NCBI RefSeq assembly: GCF_000024865.1
Contig: NC_013595.1
Span: 7,688,001 to 7,752,000 of the forward strand
From: Streptosporangium roseum DSM 43021
GTDB lineage: Bacteria; Actinomycetota; Actinomycetes; Streptosporangiales; Streptosporangiaceae
DNA: 64,000 nucleotides
Direction of reading: 5' to 3'
Shown in pieces: positions 9,329 through 19,095 of the stretch. A program made the position numbers and the translations under genes. Under the pieces are notes generated by a model. That model was not told the origin of the DNA. It saw only the letters and a list, made by a program, of their open reading frames with translations, and made no database searches. Within the stretch, counting starts at the first letter, position 1. Each line of letters starts with the position of its first letter.

Positions 9329-9346
9329 GACAATAATATTTGTCAA
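9329..9346 (-). promoter_or_regulatory. AT-rich palindrome with -35-like TTGACA
   Basis: GACAATAATATTTGTC has GACAA/TTGTC arms around an AT core, and on the minus strand overlaps TTGACA. It stands out in a ~75% GC neighbourhood and lies 18 bases before a minus-strand ATG. It is a plausible operator/promoter for the genes at 9311-8440. The remaining bases to 9553 show nothing else. Confidence 0.45.
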
Positions 9347-9553
9347 GGGCAGAAAAATCGTCAGGCGGGCGAGCCTCGTCATGACAGCCCGCCCGCCGTT
9401 TCGCGAGTACGCCGATCGCCGGACCTGCCCACTCCCGGTGGTCCAGAGGTCACACCGCGCGATCCCATGGGCCCATCCTCCGCCCGCCCGCCCTCCGGCG
9501 CTTCTTCTGGCGTGCTGTGTTCCGGATGGGCCCGCCGGATCCTCGTGTGCCGG

Positions 9554-10804
9554 TCAGCGGGCGTCGGCGCCGACGGCCACCGGGGCGGTCAGGCGGACCG
9601 GCAGGGCGCGGTGACCGTTCATGATGAACGTCGGCAGCGGCTCCAGGTCCTCCTTGGCGACGGCGAGGCTCAGCTCGGGGAAGCGCTCGAACAGCGTGGA
9701 CAGGCCGACCGTCGCCACCAGGCGGGCCACACCGGCGCCGAGGCAGAAGTGAGGGCCGTGGCCGAAGGACAGGTGCTCCTTGTCGGCGCGGGTGATGTCG
9801 AAGCTGTCGGCGCCCGCGCCGTGCAGGGCCGGGTCACGGCCGACCGCGCTGTAGTTGATGAGGATCGGGTCGCCCTGGGGAATCGTCACACCGTCCAGTT
9901 CGATGTCCTCGACCGCGTAGCGCAGGGGCAGGTGCGCCAGGGGCGACTCCACCCGGAGGGTCTCGTCGATCACGTCGTCCCACGAGGCGAGCCCGGACTT
10001 GACGAGCTGGAGCTGCTCGGGGTGGGCGAGCAGCGCGGTGATCGCGTTGTCGAAGAAGTTGATCGTGGTCTCCGAGCCGGCGCCGAGGATCGCGAAGATC
10101 GTGTCGGTCAGCTCGACCTCGGTCAGACGCGAGCCGTCCTCGTCCCGGGCGGCGATCAGGTCGCTGGTGATGTCCTCGCCCGGCTCCAGGCGCTTGGCGG
10201 CGATGAGCTCCTCCATCGCGCCCCGCCAGCCGGCCAGCACGGCCTGGGCCTGCTCGGGAGTGACGGTGGTGTCCACCATCATGTCGATGACCTTGGCCGT
10301 CTTCACCCGGGCGTCCTCGGACATGCCGATCAGGTCGGCCACGAGGCGGGCGGGCAGCGGGTAGGCGAACCGCTCCCGCAGGTCCACCACCTCACCGGGC
10401 CCGGCGGCCTCCAGGGCGTCCACGAGCTGGTTGGTCAACTCCACGATCCGCGGCCGGATCGCCTCGGTACGGCGCGGCGTGAACGCCTTGCCGACCAGCC
10501 TGCGCAGGCGGATGTGGTCCTTGCCGTACGCGGTGACCATGTTGTCCATCGCGATCCAGCTGATCATCTCCCAGTCCGGCGGGATCTCTCCGTTGATGAA
10601 GGCCGGCCAGTGGTTGCGGGCGCTCTTGGTGACCCGCGAGTCGGTCAGCAGCTGCTTGATCACGGCGTGGCTGTTGATCGACCAGGCGAGCACGCCACCG
10701 GGGAGCTCCACCTGCGTCGCGGGGCCCTGCGCCCGCAGTCCGGCGGCTTCAGCGTGGATGTCCCGGCCGGTGGTGTCGAGGGCGACGGGGCAGCGAATCT
10801 CCAT
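9554..10804 (-). CDS. Cytochrome P450 (class I, soluble actinomycete type)
   Basis: A 416-residue P450. The I-helix oxygen-binding motif is G-A-G-S-E-T-T, the K-helix E-x-x-R is E-T-L-R, and the heme loop is [12 protein letters not shown] with the Cys ligand. The ATG at 10804 follows GGAGAGATCC; frames opening further upstream add residues without similarity. It differs from the E7-type P450 at 26309 and is probably a tailoring oxidase of the aromatic unit or core. It needs ferredoxin and reductase from elsewhere in the genome. Confidence 0.88.
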   Translation of the reverse strand: MEIRCPVALDTTGRDIHAEAAGLRAQGPATQVELPGGVLAWSINSHAVIKQLLTDSRVTKSARNHWPAFINGEIPPDWEMISWIAMDNMVTAYGKDHIRLRRLVGKAFTPRRTEAIRPRIVELTNQLVDALEAAGPGEVVDLRERFAYPLPARLVADLIGMSEDARVKTAKVIDMMVDTTVTPEQAQAVLAGWRGAMEELIAAKRLEPGEDITSDLIAARDEDGSRLTEVELTDTIFAILGAGSETTINFFDNAITALLAHPEQLQLVKSGLASWDDVIDETLRVESPLAHLPLRYAVEDIELDGVTIPQGDPILINYSAVGRDPALHGAGADSFDITRADKEHLSFGHGPHFCLGAGVARLVATVGLSTLFERFPELSLAVAKEDLEPLPTFIMNGHRALPVRLTAPVAVGADAR

Positions 10805-11463
10805 GGATCTCTCCAAGATCTCGTCGGTAGGGCAAGTCAGGTGCCAACACACCAGCGAAACGCGTCACGGGTATCGAGGACGAAGCAGGAATTCTGGAAA
10901 GGTGTCCGGTGGCGGTTGAGCCCCGTCTGCCGTGCCGGGGGATCGACTCCCGAGCCGGGTGGTCACGCCCCTTTCCGCCCCGACGTCTGCAGTCGTCGAG
11001 GCGGGAAAGGAATTCGAATCTTCTTCCTCCTCTGAGGCTAAAGCTTTTCAATGCGGACCACATCGATGAGTAGGCCGGCCAGGGGCCCCGAATTCGAAGC
11101 CCTTCTCCGCTGTCGTCTGCCGGCTTTTCCCTCGATTCCAGCTACACAGGCAGCGTGTCATCCGCCTGCTCTTCGACGCATCTTCCGGATTGCGCTCCCG
11201 GACCGTGCGGCTCTTTCCCCGCGGTCACGGGCCTTTCCCGCGGCCGTGCGCCCTTTCCCGACGGTCACGCGCCTTTCCCCCGCGATGGGCCTTTCCCCGC
11301 GTCCCGGCGGCTTCCCCGCGCCCCTCCCGCTCTTCCCTGGCCTCCCGGCGGCTCCGCCCCCGCGCCCCTCGCGTCCCGGCGGCTCCCCTTCCCCGCGCCC
11401 CTCGCGTCCCGGCGGCTGCCCTCCCCCGCACCCCCGCGTCCCGGCGGCTGCCCTCCCCGGCGG
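10805..11463. repeat. Gene-free spacer with degenerate C-rich tandem repeats (11212-11463)
   Basis: No gene is supported in these 659 bases. From about 11212 the plus strand becomes a run of related units: first several copies of a CCTTTCCC-plus-CG-rich module, then about five copies of a module built on CGCGTCCCGGCGGCT(G/C)CC. The repeats end against the stop of the prephenate dehydrogenase gene. Confidence 0.7.
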
Positions 11464-12315
11464 TCACGCGGCGACTATGTGCTCCCGGCCGCGGTTGCCC
11501 CGGGTGAGCAGATCGGCCAGCGCGCCGGATCGGACGCGGTCGGATCTCCGCAGGGCGGACGCGGCTTCGGTCAGATCCCGCACCACCGCCTCCAGCACCG
11601 TGGCGACCGATTCGGCGTTCTGTTCCAGGATGTCGCACCAGAGGCCGGGCGCGCCCGTGGCGATCCGGGTCGTGTCCTGCAGGCCCCTGCCCACCAGCGA
11701 GAGGGTGGTCGCGTCGGCGCCGGCGAACCGGGCCGCGAGCGCCGCGGACACCAGGTGCGGCGCGTGCGAGACCGCCGCGACGACCCGGTCGTGCGCGTCG
11801 GGCGCGAGGAGCCTGGCCGCTCCCCCGCATACGGCGACCATCTCGGCCACCACCCGCACGACCTCGGGCGACGTCGCCGGGTGCGGGCACAGCGCCCACG
11901 GCCGTCCGGCGAACAGGTCCGCGTGCGCCGCGTGGGGCCCCGAGAGCTCGCGGCCGGCGATCGGGTGCCCGGGGACGTAGGACGTGAGGTCGCATCCGGC
12001 GAGCTCGGCGTCGGCCGCGATGCGGGCCTTGGTGCTGGCGACGTCGGTGTACACGGCGCCCAGCCCGCGGGCCTGGGCGTCGCGCAGCACGCTGACGACC
12101 GTGGACGGCGGGGTGGCGATGACCACCAGGTCGGCAGGGGGGTCGCCGGGCATCAGGGCGATGCCGGCCCCCATGCATTCGGCTGTCGCCAGCGAATCGA
12201 CGTCCTGGTCGGACAGTGCGACGTGGATGCCTGCGCGCCGCAGGGCGAGCGCGATCGAGGTCCCGATCACACCGGTGCCGAGGACCGTGACGCGGCGGAC
12301 TGTGGTCGTATTCAT
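11464..12315 (-). CDS. Prephenate dehydrogenase
   Basis: A 283-residue NAD(P)-dependent prephenate dehydrogenase (TyrA family), making 4-hydroxyphenylpyruvate for tyrosine. It begins with the Rossmann motif G-T-G-V-I-G-T-S-I-A-L-A-L near residue 12. Later it has the family signature P-G-H-P-I-A-G-R-E and S-H-A-P-H-L-V. AGGAG precedes the ATG at 12315. It lies 31 bases downstream of the DAHP synthase gene on the same strand, forming a two-gene aromatic-supply unit inside the cluster. That points to a tyrosine-derived building block. Confidence 0.9.
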   Translation of the reverse strand: MNTTTVRRVTVLGTGVIGTSIALALRRAGIHVALSDQDVDSLATAECMGAGIALMPGDPPADLVVIATPPSTVVSVLRDAQARGLGAVYTDVASTKARIAADAELAGCDLTSYVPGHPIAGRELSGPHAAHADLFAGRPWALCPHPATSPEVVRVVAEMVAVCGGAARLLAPDAHDRVVAAVSHAPHLVSAALAARFAGADATTLSLVGRGLQDTTRIATGAPGLWCDILEQNAESVATVLEAVVRDLTEAASALRRSDRVRSGALADLLTRGNRGREHIVAA

Positions 12316-12346
12316 GAGTTCTCCTGAAATGCCCTGGCCGCGCGGA

Positions 12347-13387
12347 TCAGACGGCTACGAGGTCCCGTTGTGTGGCCAGGTGGCGGCCCATGAAGCCGGC
12401 CAGGTCCTCCATCGTGCGGGCCAGCGCCTGGAGGTCGTCGGCGACCAGCGCCTGCGGGCCGTCGCACAGCGCGATGTCGGGCTGCGGGTGCACGTCGACG
12501 ATGATGCCGTCGGCGCCCGCGACGACGGCCGCCCGGCTGAGCGGCAGGACCAGGTCGCGGCGGCCCCCGGAGTGCGAGGGGTCGACGATGACCGGCAGGT
12601 GCGACAGCCGCTGGGCCACCGGGACCGCGGAGATGTCCAGGGTGTTGCGCGTCGCGGGCTCGAAGGTGCGGATGCCGCGCTCGCACAGGACGATGTCGAG
12701 GTTGCCGCGCTGGGCGATGTACTCCGCCGCCATCAGCCACTCCTCGATCGTGGCGTTCATCCCCCGCTTGAGCAGCACCGGCTTCCCGGCCTCTCCGACG
12801 GCCTGCAGGAGGGTGAAGTTCTGCATGTTGCGGGTGCCGACCTGCAGCATGTCGGCGTAGTCGGCGACCATGGCGACATCGTGCGCTCCCACGACCTCGG
12901 TGACGATCGGCAGCCCGGTCTCCTGCCGGACCTCGGCGAGGATCTGCAGGCCCCGCTCCCCCAGGCCCTGGAAGGCGTAGGGCGAGGTGCGCGGCTTGAA
13001 CGCGCCGCCGCGCAGGAGGGTCGCCCCGGCCGCCTGCGCCATCCGGGCAGCGGCGAGCGTCTGGTCCGGTGTCTCGACCGCACAGGGGCCGGCGATCAAC
13101 GTGACGGTCTGCGGGCCGATCGACACCCCGCCGACCTGCACCACCGACCGGTCGGGGTGGTGTTCACGGCTGACCAGCTTGTATTTCGCCGAGATCCGCA
13201 CGACGTTGCGGACCCCCGGCATGCCCCGCAGGTTCATCATGGCGAAGTGGTCGATGTCACCGACCAGGCCGATGACGATGCGGCTGACACCGCGGCTGAC
13301 GAATGCCTCACCGCCCGCCGACTCCACCAGCTCGACAATCGACTGGATATCGGTGGAAGTGGCGTCCGTGTCCATTACGATTACCAT
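12347..13387 (-). CDS. DAHP synthase (AroF type I-beta) with N-terminal regulatory domain
   Basis: A 346-residue 3-deoxy-7-phosphoheptulonate synthase, the first shikimate-pathway enzyme. The N-terminal ~75 residues look like the ferredoxin-like regulatory domain of the I-beta class. The barrel follows with I-A-G-P-C-A-V-E, L-R-G-G-A-F-K-P-R-T-S-P-Y, L-L-K-R-G-M and D-P-S-H-S-G-G-R-R. The ATG at 13387 opens with M-V-I-V-M-D. An extra DAHP synthase in a biosynthetic cluster usually raises chorismate supply; with the neighbouring prephenate dehydrogenase, tyrosine is the likely end product. Confidence 0.92.
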   Translation of the reverse strand: MVIVMDTDATSTDIQSIVELVESAGGEAFVSRGVSRIVIGLVGDIDHFAMMNLRGMPGVRNVVRISAKYKLVSREHHPDRSVVQVGGVSIGPQTVTLIAGPCAVETPDQTLAAARMAQAAGATLLRGGAFKPRTSPYAFQGLGERGLQILAEVRQETGLPIVTEVVGAHDVAMVADYADMLQVGTRNMQNFTLLQAVGEAGKPVLLKRGMNATIEEWLMAAEYIAQRGNLDIVLCERGIRTFEPATRNTLDISAVPVAQRLSHLPVIVDPSHSGGRRDLVLPLSRAAVVAGADGIIVDVHPQPDIALCDGPQALVADDLQALARTMEDLAGFMGRHLATQRDLVAV

Positions 13388-13800
13388 ATTACTGCCGACC
13401 TTTCTCTGTCTCATCGGTCTCTGGATTTGTTCTCGCAAAACAAATCCTGCGCTTTCCGCGATGCGCGGACCAGACAGACGGAAGTCAGCAAGCTGTTCGC
13501 GGGTAACCACTTCCTGCCAATAGGCGCCGAATGGCTCCTCGTGGGGGCCGCGCAGCTCACCGGAGGGCGCACGCCGTACGGCCGGCGCCGTTCCGGACGG
13601 CCCGCGCCCCGCCGCCGGAGCCGGCGGGCGGCGGCCTGCGCGCCATAAAACGACTATGCCGCACTCCGGAATATGCCGCACTCAGAAAGATGCGCCGAGG
13701 CGTGCTCCGGCGTGACGATGAAGCGCGTATCCCGCGCCGCGGGATGACTTGCCGACGCTGTGGGTCCTGCTGGTCTGCGGTCGTTACGAAGGAGGAACGC
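13388..13800. promoter_or_regulatory. Divergent intergenic region (DAHP synthase / O-methyltransferase)
   Basis: This 413-base gap should hold the promoters of both divergent genes. It includes relatively AT-rich patches near 13400-13450. I see no convincing gene or repeat. Confidence 0.4.
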
Positions 13801-14805
13801 GTGTTGTCCGATGAGGACGGAGCGGGCGCCGGATTGTGGGCGATGGCGCACCTTGGGACGCCGATGGCGTTGCGTACGGCGGCGACGCTGCGGATCGCCG
13901 ACCACATCGTGGCCGGCCTGCGCACCGCGCCCGAGCTGGCCGAGGCGGTGAAGGCCGACGCCGACGCGCTGGAGCGGCTGATGCGCTACCTCGCCGCCCG
14001 GGGGATCCTGAGTCGCGACGGATCGGGGAGCTACGACCTGACCGCCCAGGGGGCGGCGCTGCGTGATGATCACCCTTCCGGCATGCGCTCCCTGCTCGAC
14101 ATCGAGGGCGCGGGCCGCGCGGAGCTGGCCTTCGCCCAGCTGCTGCACAGCGTCCGCACCGGCGAGGCCTCCTACTCGCTGCAGTTCGGCCGCTCGTTCT
14201 GGGAGGACCTGGCGGCGAATCCGGCACAGGGCGCCTCTTTCGACGCGTGGATGAGCGCCAACGTCCCGACCCGCGTCCCCGAGCTCCTGTCGTGTTACGA
14301 CTGGGGATCGCTGGGACACGTGATCGACGTCGGCGGCGGCGACGGCTCGCTGCTGACCGCGCTGCTGACCGAGTATCCGGAGCTGCGGGGCACGGTCGTG
14401 GATCTGCCGGGCACCGCCGAGGCCGCGCGCAAGGCACTGGCGGCGGCCGGTCTGGTCGACCGCGCCGACGTGGTCAGCGGGAGCTTCTTCGACCCGCTGC
14501 CGCCGGGCGCCGGAGGGTACCTGCTGTCGTGGATCATCCATGACTGGAACGACACCGCCTCCCGGGCGATCCTGCGGCGCTGCGCGGAGGCCGCGGGCAG
14601 CGGCGGCAGGGTGTTCGTCGTGGAGAGCGTCGACGCCGGCGGTGGCGCTCCGCACACCGGAATGGACCTGCGGATGCTCGTCTACTGCGGCGGCAAGGAG
14701 CGCGGAGTGGACGAGCTGACCGCGCTGGCCGCCGGCTGCGGGCTCCGGCCGGTGGCGGTGCACGCGGCCGGCACGTTGTCGGTCCTGGAACTGACCGTTG
14801 GGTGA
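13801..14805 (+). CDS. SAM-dependent O-methyltransferase (COMT/hydroxyneurosporene type)
   Basis: A 334-residue small-molecule O-methyltransferase. The N-terminal half is the winged-helix dimerisation domain; the C-terminal half is a class I fold with the SAM motif D-V-G-G-G-D-G, then D-L-P-G-T and a catalytic-type W-I-I-H-D-W. The GTG at 13801 with AAGGAGG at ideal spacing is the start; the frame is open for 90 codons further upstream without similarity. It probably methylates a phenolic OH introduced by one of the nearby hydroxylases. A P450 gene follows after 130 bases. Confidence 0.9.
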   Translation: MLSDEDGAGAGLWAMAHLGTPMALRTAATLRIADHIVAGLRTAPELAEAVKADADALERLMRYLAARGILSRDGSGSYDLTAQGAALRDDHPSGMRSLLDIEGAGRAELAFAQLLHSVRTGEASYSLQFGRSFWEDLAANPAQGASFDAWMSANVPTRVPELLSCYDWGSLGHVIDVGGGDGSLLTALLTEYPELRGTVVDLPGTAEAARKALAAAGLVDRADVVSGSFFDPLPPGAGGYLLSWIIHDWNDTASRAILRRCAEAAGSGGRVFVVESVDAGGGAPHTGMDLRMLVYCGGKERGVDELTALAAGCGLRPVAVHAAGTLSVLELTVG

Positions 14806-14935
14806 CAGTGCGGGCGCGCCCGTACGCGCGGCACGCGCCGAGGCGTGATCCGGCCCGCACGAGGCGGTTGCCGCACTGGTCCGAGCCGAGCGTCGAAGGC
14901 AGGCCCGGGTGGGCCTGCGGAAGAAGGAGATCCCG

Positions 14936-16165
14936 ATGACCGTGTACGTGATGCAGCCGGATGAGGCGATCGCAGCCATGGTGGCCCCGGAGGGGCGCCT
15001 GAATCCCTATCCCCTCTACGAGGCGATACGGGCCCACGGAGATCTGGTGCAGGTCAGGGAAGGCCTGATAGCCGCCGTCGGCTACGCCGAATGCTCCCGC
15101 GCCCTCCGGGAACCTCAGTTCAGAGTCCAGGACGCCAGCAGCTACGACATCGTCTACCCGGAATGGCGCTCGCACTCCTCGCTGCGCGGGTTCACCAACT
15201 CCATGCTGTTCACCAACCCCCCGGACCACGCGCGGATGCGGCGCCTGGTGACCGGGGCGTTCACCGCCCGCCGGGTGGCGGAGCTCCGGCCCGCGGTGGA
15301 GCGGATGACCGACCAGCTGCTCGACCGCCTGGCGGAGATCGGCGCGGACGGATCGCCGATGGACCTGATGAACGAGTTCGCCTTCCGGCTCCCCGTCGCG
15401 GTGATCAGCGAGATGCTGGGGGTTCCCGAGGGGGACCAGGTCTGGTTCCGCGCCGTGGCGGCGGACGTGATGATCGCCCTGGAAGGGCTCACCACGCTGT
15501 CCGAACTCGCCCGTGCGGACGCCGCGGTGGACGAACTGTCGGCGTACCTGGGTGAGCTGATCGACCGCCGCCGCCGTACCCCGTCGGACGACCTGGTCAG
15601 CGCGCTGGTCCAGGTGCGCGACAGCGACGGTGACCGGCTCAGCCAGGACGAGCTGATGGGCAATCTGACGTTGCTGCTGAACGCCGGGTTCGACACGACG
15701 ACCCACCTGCTCGGCCACGGGGTGCTGCAGGCGCTCGAACGGCCCGAATTCCGCGCCCGGCTGTGCGTGGACCCGGACTTCACGGTCAACTACGTGGAGG
15801 AGACCCTGCGGTTCGAACCGCCGGTGCAGGCCACCAGCCGCTGGGCCGGGGCCGATGTGAACCTGATGGGCACGGAGGTGCCCGCCGGCACCAAGGTGCT
15901 GGTCCTCATGGCCGCCGGCAACCGGGACCCCCGCCGCTTCCCCCAGCCCGACCGCTTCGACCCGGACCGCCCGGACATCCAGCCGCTGAGCTTCGCCGGC
16001 GGCATCCACTACTGCGTGGGGGCGCCCCTCGCCCGGATGGAGGCCCAGGTGGCCCTGCCCATGCTGCTCCGCCGCTTCCCGAAGCTCGCCGTCGCCGGAA
16101 CCCCCACCTTCCGCGCCCGGTGGCTCGCGCGCGGCCACAACTGGCTCCCGGTCTCGATCGGGTAG
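14936..16165 (+). CDS. Cytochrome P450
   Basis: A 409-residue soluble P450. Motifs are N-A-G-F-D-T-T-T-H in the I-helix, E-E-T-L-R-F in the K-helix and F-A-G-G-I-H-Y-C-V-G-A-P-L-A-R around the heme Cys. AAGGAG precedes the ATG at 14936. It follows the O-methyltransferase gene in the same orientation, so the two may act in sequence on the aromatic moiety. It is clearly distinct from the other two P450s in the cluster. Confidence 0.9.
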   Translation: MTVYVMQPDEAIAAMVAPEGRLNPYPLYEAIRAHGDLVQVREGLIAAVGYAECSRALREPQFRVQDASSYDIVYPEWRSHSSLRGFTNSMLFTNPPDHARMRRLVTGAFTARRVAELRPAVERMTDQLLDRLAEIGADGSPMDLMNEFAFRLPVAVISEMLGVPEGDQVWFRAVAADVMIALEGLTTLSELARADAAVDELSAYLGELIDRRRRTPSDDLVSALVQVRDSDGDRLSQDELMGNLTLLLNAGFDTTTHLLGHGVLQALERPEFRARLCVDPDFTVNYVEETLRFEPPVQATSRWAGADVNLMGTEVPAGTKVLVLMAAGNRDPRRFPQPDRFDPDRPDIQPLSFAGGIHYCVGAPLARMEAQVALPMLLRRFPKLAVAGTPTFRARWLARGHNWLPVSIG

Positions 16166-16615
16166 CGGCGCCGGCGCCACGCGTCCCGGTAACGCCCGTG
16201 CCCCCCGCGGCCGGGGACGCCGGGACGCGGCGCCGCCTGTCCGCGCGGCCGTACGTGAGGACCGCCGCGCGCCGCCCGGCGGGCGTGACCCGCGCCCGGC
16301 GCCGGACACGCCGCCGTCCCCCGGGGGCCGGCCGGACCGTTCCCGTACGGCCAAGCCGTTCCCGCGCGGCGCGGGGAATTCCCTCACCCCCGGGAATTCC
16401 CCGCGCCCCTCGACAGACGTACGGATCTCATGACGGCGGCGATCCGGAGAAACATCGCCTCCTCTCCCCGCGCCCCTGACCGCCCGGCGCCCGGCTGGCA
16501 GGAAAAGGCCACCGGAATGCCCGCTTGATGCACCTGACCAGCATGGCCTGCGGGACGTGAAGCGCGGATCGTTGTCTGTGCGAGAACAATCCATCGCCCT
16601 AGAAAAGGGTTAGAA
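16166..16615. other. Intergenic stretch without recognised features
   Basis: These 450 bases are extremely GC-rich up to about 16440. I see no gene I can support and no strong hairpin. The promoter of the NAT-like gene presumably lies in the less GC-rich final 60 bases. Confidence 0.3.
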
Positions 16616-17554
16616 ATGTTGAACTCAATCAGTACGCCGGTCGATTTCACCATTGACGACCGTTTCCTCGGTCATGACGCCATCGATGTCACCGGTTACC
16701 TCGCGAGGCTGGGCGTGTCCCATCCGGGGCCGCCCTCCGTCGGCGCGCTGAGGTCGCTGCACCGGGCGCACGTCGAGCGGGTCGCCTACCAGACGGCCGA
16801 CATCCACCTCGGCCGGCCGACGACGATCGCCCCGTCCGCCTCCGCCGACCGGATCGTGCGCCATGGATGGGGCGGCTACTGCATGCACCTCAACGGCGCC
16901 TTCTCGGCCCTGCTGGCGGCGCTCGGCTACCAGGTGCGCCGGCACCGGGGCGGCGTTCAGGTCGCCCACGGCCAGCCCGCGCCCGGCGCCGACGCCAACC
17001 ACCTGGCGGTGACCGTCCACGGGCTGCCCGGCCCGGAGAACCCCGGCGGCTCCTGGCTCGTCGACGTCGGCCTCGGCGACGGGCTCCACGAGCCGCTGCC
17101 GCTGGCGGCCGGCACCTACCGGCAGGGCCCGTTCACCTACAGGCTGCGCCCCTCGCCGGTCGAGCCGCGGGGATGGCGCCTCGACCACGACCCGGACGGC
17201 AGCTTCGTCGCGATGGACTTCGTCGTCGAGCAGGCCACCATGGCCGACTTCACCGCCCGGCACGTCGAGCTGACGACCTCGCCCGCCTCCCGTTTCACCC
17301 GTGTCCTGACGGTCTACCGGCGTGACGCCACCGGCAGCGACATGATGCGCGGCTGCGTCCTGACCCGGGTCGGCGCCGACGCCGGCAGGTGGGAGCTGGG
17401 CGGCGCCGCCGAGTGGTACGCGACCCTCGCCGACCGCTTCGGGGTCATCCTCACCGATGTGCCGGATTCGGAGCGCATGGCGCTGTGGGAGCGGGTGCGC
17501 GCGGCGCATGACAGATGGCTGGCGTCACGGGCGCGGGCCCGGGAACGCGTGTAA
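16616..17554 (+). CDS. Arylamine N-acetyltransferase-type acyl/amide synthase
   Basis: A 312-residue NAT-fold protein. The catalytic triad is readable: Cys89 in G-G-Y-C-M-H-L-N, His129 in A-N-H-L-A-V-T-V and Asp150 in L-V-D-V-G-L-G-D. Relatives in biosynthetic clusters form amides, such as RifF closing the rifamycin macrolactam. AAAGGG precedes the ATG at 16616. In this cluster it is a second candidate acyl-transfer enzyme besides the condensation protein, which suggests an amide or N-acyl group in the product. It is longer than typical xenobiotic NATs (about 275-285 residues) through a loop between His and Asp and a C-terminal extension. Confidence 0.85.
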   Translation: MLNSISTPVDFTIDDRFLGHDAIDVTGYLARLGVSHPGPPSVGALRSLHRAHVERVAYQTADIHLGRPTTIAPSASADRIVRHGWGGYCMHLNGAFSALLAALGYQVRRHRGGVQVAHGQPAPGADANHLAVTVHGLPGPENPGGSWLVDVGLGDGLHEPLPLAAGTYRQGPFTYRLRPSPVEPRGWRLDHDPDGSFVAMDFVVEQATMADFTARHVELTTSPASRFTRVLTVYRRDATGSDMMRGCVLTRVGADAGRWELGGAAEWYATLADRFGVILTDVPDSERMALWERVRAAHDRWLASRARARERV

Positions 17555-17600
17555 GCGGGACGAAGGCTGACCTCACGGGCACCGGCCCGGGAACGCGTAC

Positions 17601-17633
17601 GGGCCGGAAGGCGGCGTGTGCGCCTTCCGGCCC
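17601..17633. terminator. Strong bidirectional terminator hairpin
   Basis: A perfect 13-bp stem (GGGCCGGAAGGCG / CGCCTTCCGGCCC) with a seven-base loop, between the convergent NAT-like and membrane acyltransferase genes. Confidence 0.85.
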
Positions 17634-17714
17634 GATCGGGTGCTGTCCGGACGAGCCGGAACGCGGGTGCCGGGACGGTCTCGCGAGGGGGAACGGACCG
17701 TCCCGGCGGAGCGG

Positions 17715-18902
17715 TCAGCCGCCGGATCCCCGGCGGGCGACGCTCTGCGGTTCCCCGTCCCGGCGGCGCCGCGACGTCGCGAAGCGGCGCATGATCGGGC
17801 GTTCGACCAGGGAGAAGAGCAGCCAGGACAGCAGCAGGGTCACCCCGAAGAGCAGCACGACCATGCCGATCGCGAGCGGAGTGCTCAGGCCCTGGCTGTC
17901 GGCGAGCAACTTGTGGCCGTAGACCAGCACCAGGGCGTTCCACAGATAGAAGGCGTAGGACACTTCGCCCAGCCAGCCCATGATGCGGCCCGACAACCAC
18001 GACGGGAGCTTCTTCACATCGGTGACGGCGGCGGCGGCGATGACGAGGCCGAGGGGAACGACCATGGTGGGGCCGAGGGAGTAACCTCCCGGGAGCAGCG
18101 GTGTCAGGGCGTACACGACCACGCCGAGCGCCACGGAACCACCGAGGCCGAACGGGAGCTTCCGGCCGGTCATGACCACGCGGGCCAGCAGGATGCCGAA
18201 CACGAAGTCCAGCATCCGTACCGGCGGGAACGTGTAGATGAACCAGTGCGCGGTGTCCGTCACCGCCGGGGACGGGAACCGCATCTGGTACGGCAGCAGG
18301 CCGGCCACGACCGGGACGGCGAGGATGACCACCGCGACCCCGGCCGCCCAGGCCCAGAGCCGCTCCGGCCTGATCCGGCCGATGTAGCGCATCAGGAGCG
18401 GGAACATGAGGTAGAACAGCGCCTCACAGGCCAGCGACCAGGCAATGGGGTTGACGCTGAACCTGATGTCCATCTGCGGGAACCACGCGTGCAGCAGCAG
18501 GAAGTTGAGTATCCCGGCCTCGCTGCTGATGGCCTGCTGCGCCACCAGGGTGACGAGCAGGAAGGCGACGACGTAGGTGGCCACGTGACTCGGGTAGATC
18601 TTGAAGAACCGCCGCCGCCAGAACGCCGGCGCCCTGTCCTTGGTACGCACCGACCAGGCGAGGACGAAGCCGCTGAGCACGAAGAAGAAGCCCACCCCGA
18701 CGAAGCCGAGCCGGCCGAAGAGCGTCTCCAGGACGACCTTGGCCTCCGGCGAGCCGAACATGTTCGCCAGCCACACGACGTGGAAGAAAAAGACCATCGC
18801 CGCGGCGATGAACCGCATTCCCGTCAGTGACGGCAGGCGGGGATTCTGGGTGACGGGCGCATTCTCGACCGGTTTCTCGATTTGTTTCGTTGACGCCACC
18901 AT
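17715..18902 (-). CDS. Acyltransferase 3 family integral membrane O-acyltransferase
   Basis: A 395-residue polytopic membrane protein with about ten hydrophobic segments. The AT3 (OafA/YrhL-type) family start is plain: L-P-S-L-T-G-M-R-F-I-A-A-A-M-V-F-F-F-H, then G-V-G-F-F-F-V-L-S-G-F-V-L-A-W. Such proteins O-acylate sugars or macrolides. The ATG at 18902 follows GGGGAAGG; upstream in-frame residues are not family-like. It may acylate the chromophore sugar or core, but no sugar genes are in view. It is bounded by hairpins at both ends, so it is a monocistronic unit. Confidence 0.88.
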   Translation of the reverse strand: MVASTKQIEKPVENAPVTQNPRLPSLTGMRFIAAAMVFFFHVVWLANMFGSPEAKVVLETLFGRLGFVGVGFFFVLSGFVLAWSVRTKDRAPAFWRRRFFKIYPSHVATYVVAFLLVTLVAQQAISSEAGILNFLLLHAWFPQMDIRFSVNPIAWSLACEALFYLMFPLLMRYIGRIRPERLWAWAAGVAVVILAVPVVAGLLPYQMRFPSPAVTDTAHWFIYTFPPVRMLDFVFGILLARVVMTGRKLPFGLGGSVALGVVVYALTPLLPGGYSLGPTMVVPLGLVIAAAAVTDVKKLPSWLSGRIMGWLGEVSYAFYLWNALVLVYGHKLLADSQGLSTPLAIGMVVLLFGVTLLLSWLLFSLVERPIMRRFATSRRRRDGEPQSVARRGSGG

Positions 18903-19095
18903 TGACGTACCTTCCCCATCTTGGGACCAATGAAGCGATGGGTCGACGCGGTATATCATGGCCGACGGCCGGGCATCCATCCCATCGCCTGACTTTGGCA
19001 TCCCGCCGCCGCTCCGGGCATCTCCCGGATTGCGGTGTAAACCAATATGGGGAAATCCCGGAACGGCCCGGGCCATCGGCCGCGCCACGCGGACC

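Noticed and set aside
11212..11463. Signal peptide or proline-rich protein coding repeats
   Set aside because: All frames over the C-rich repeats are open and give low-complexity Pro/Arg/Ala peptides; no start site or conserved frame.
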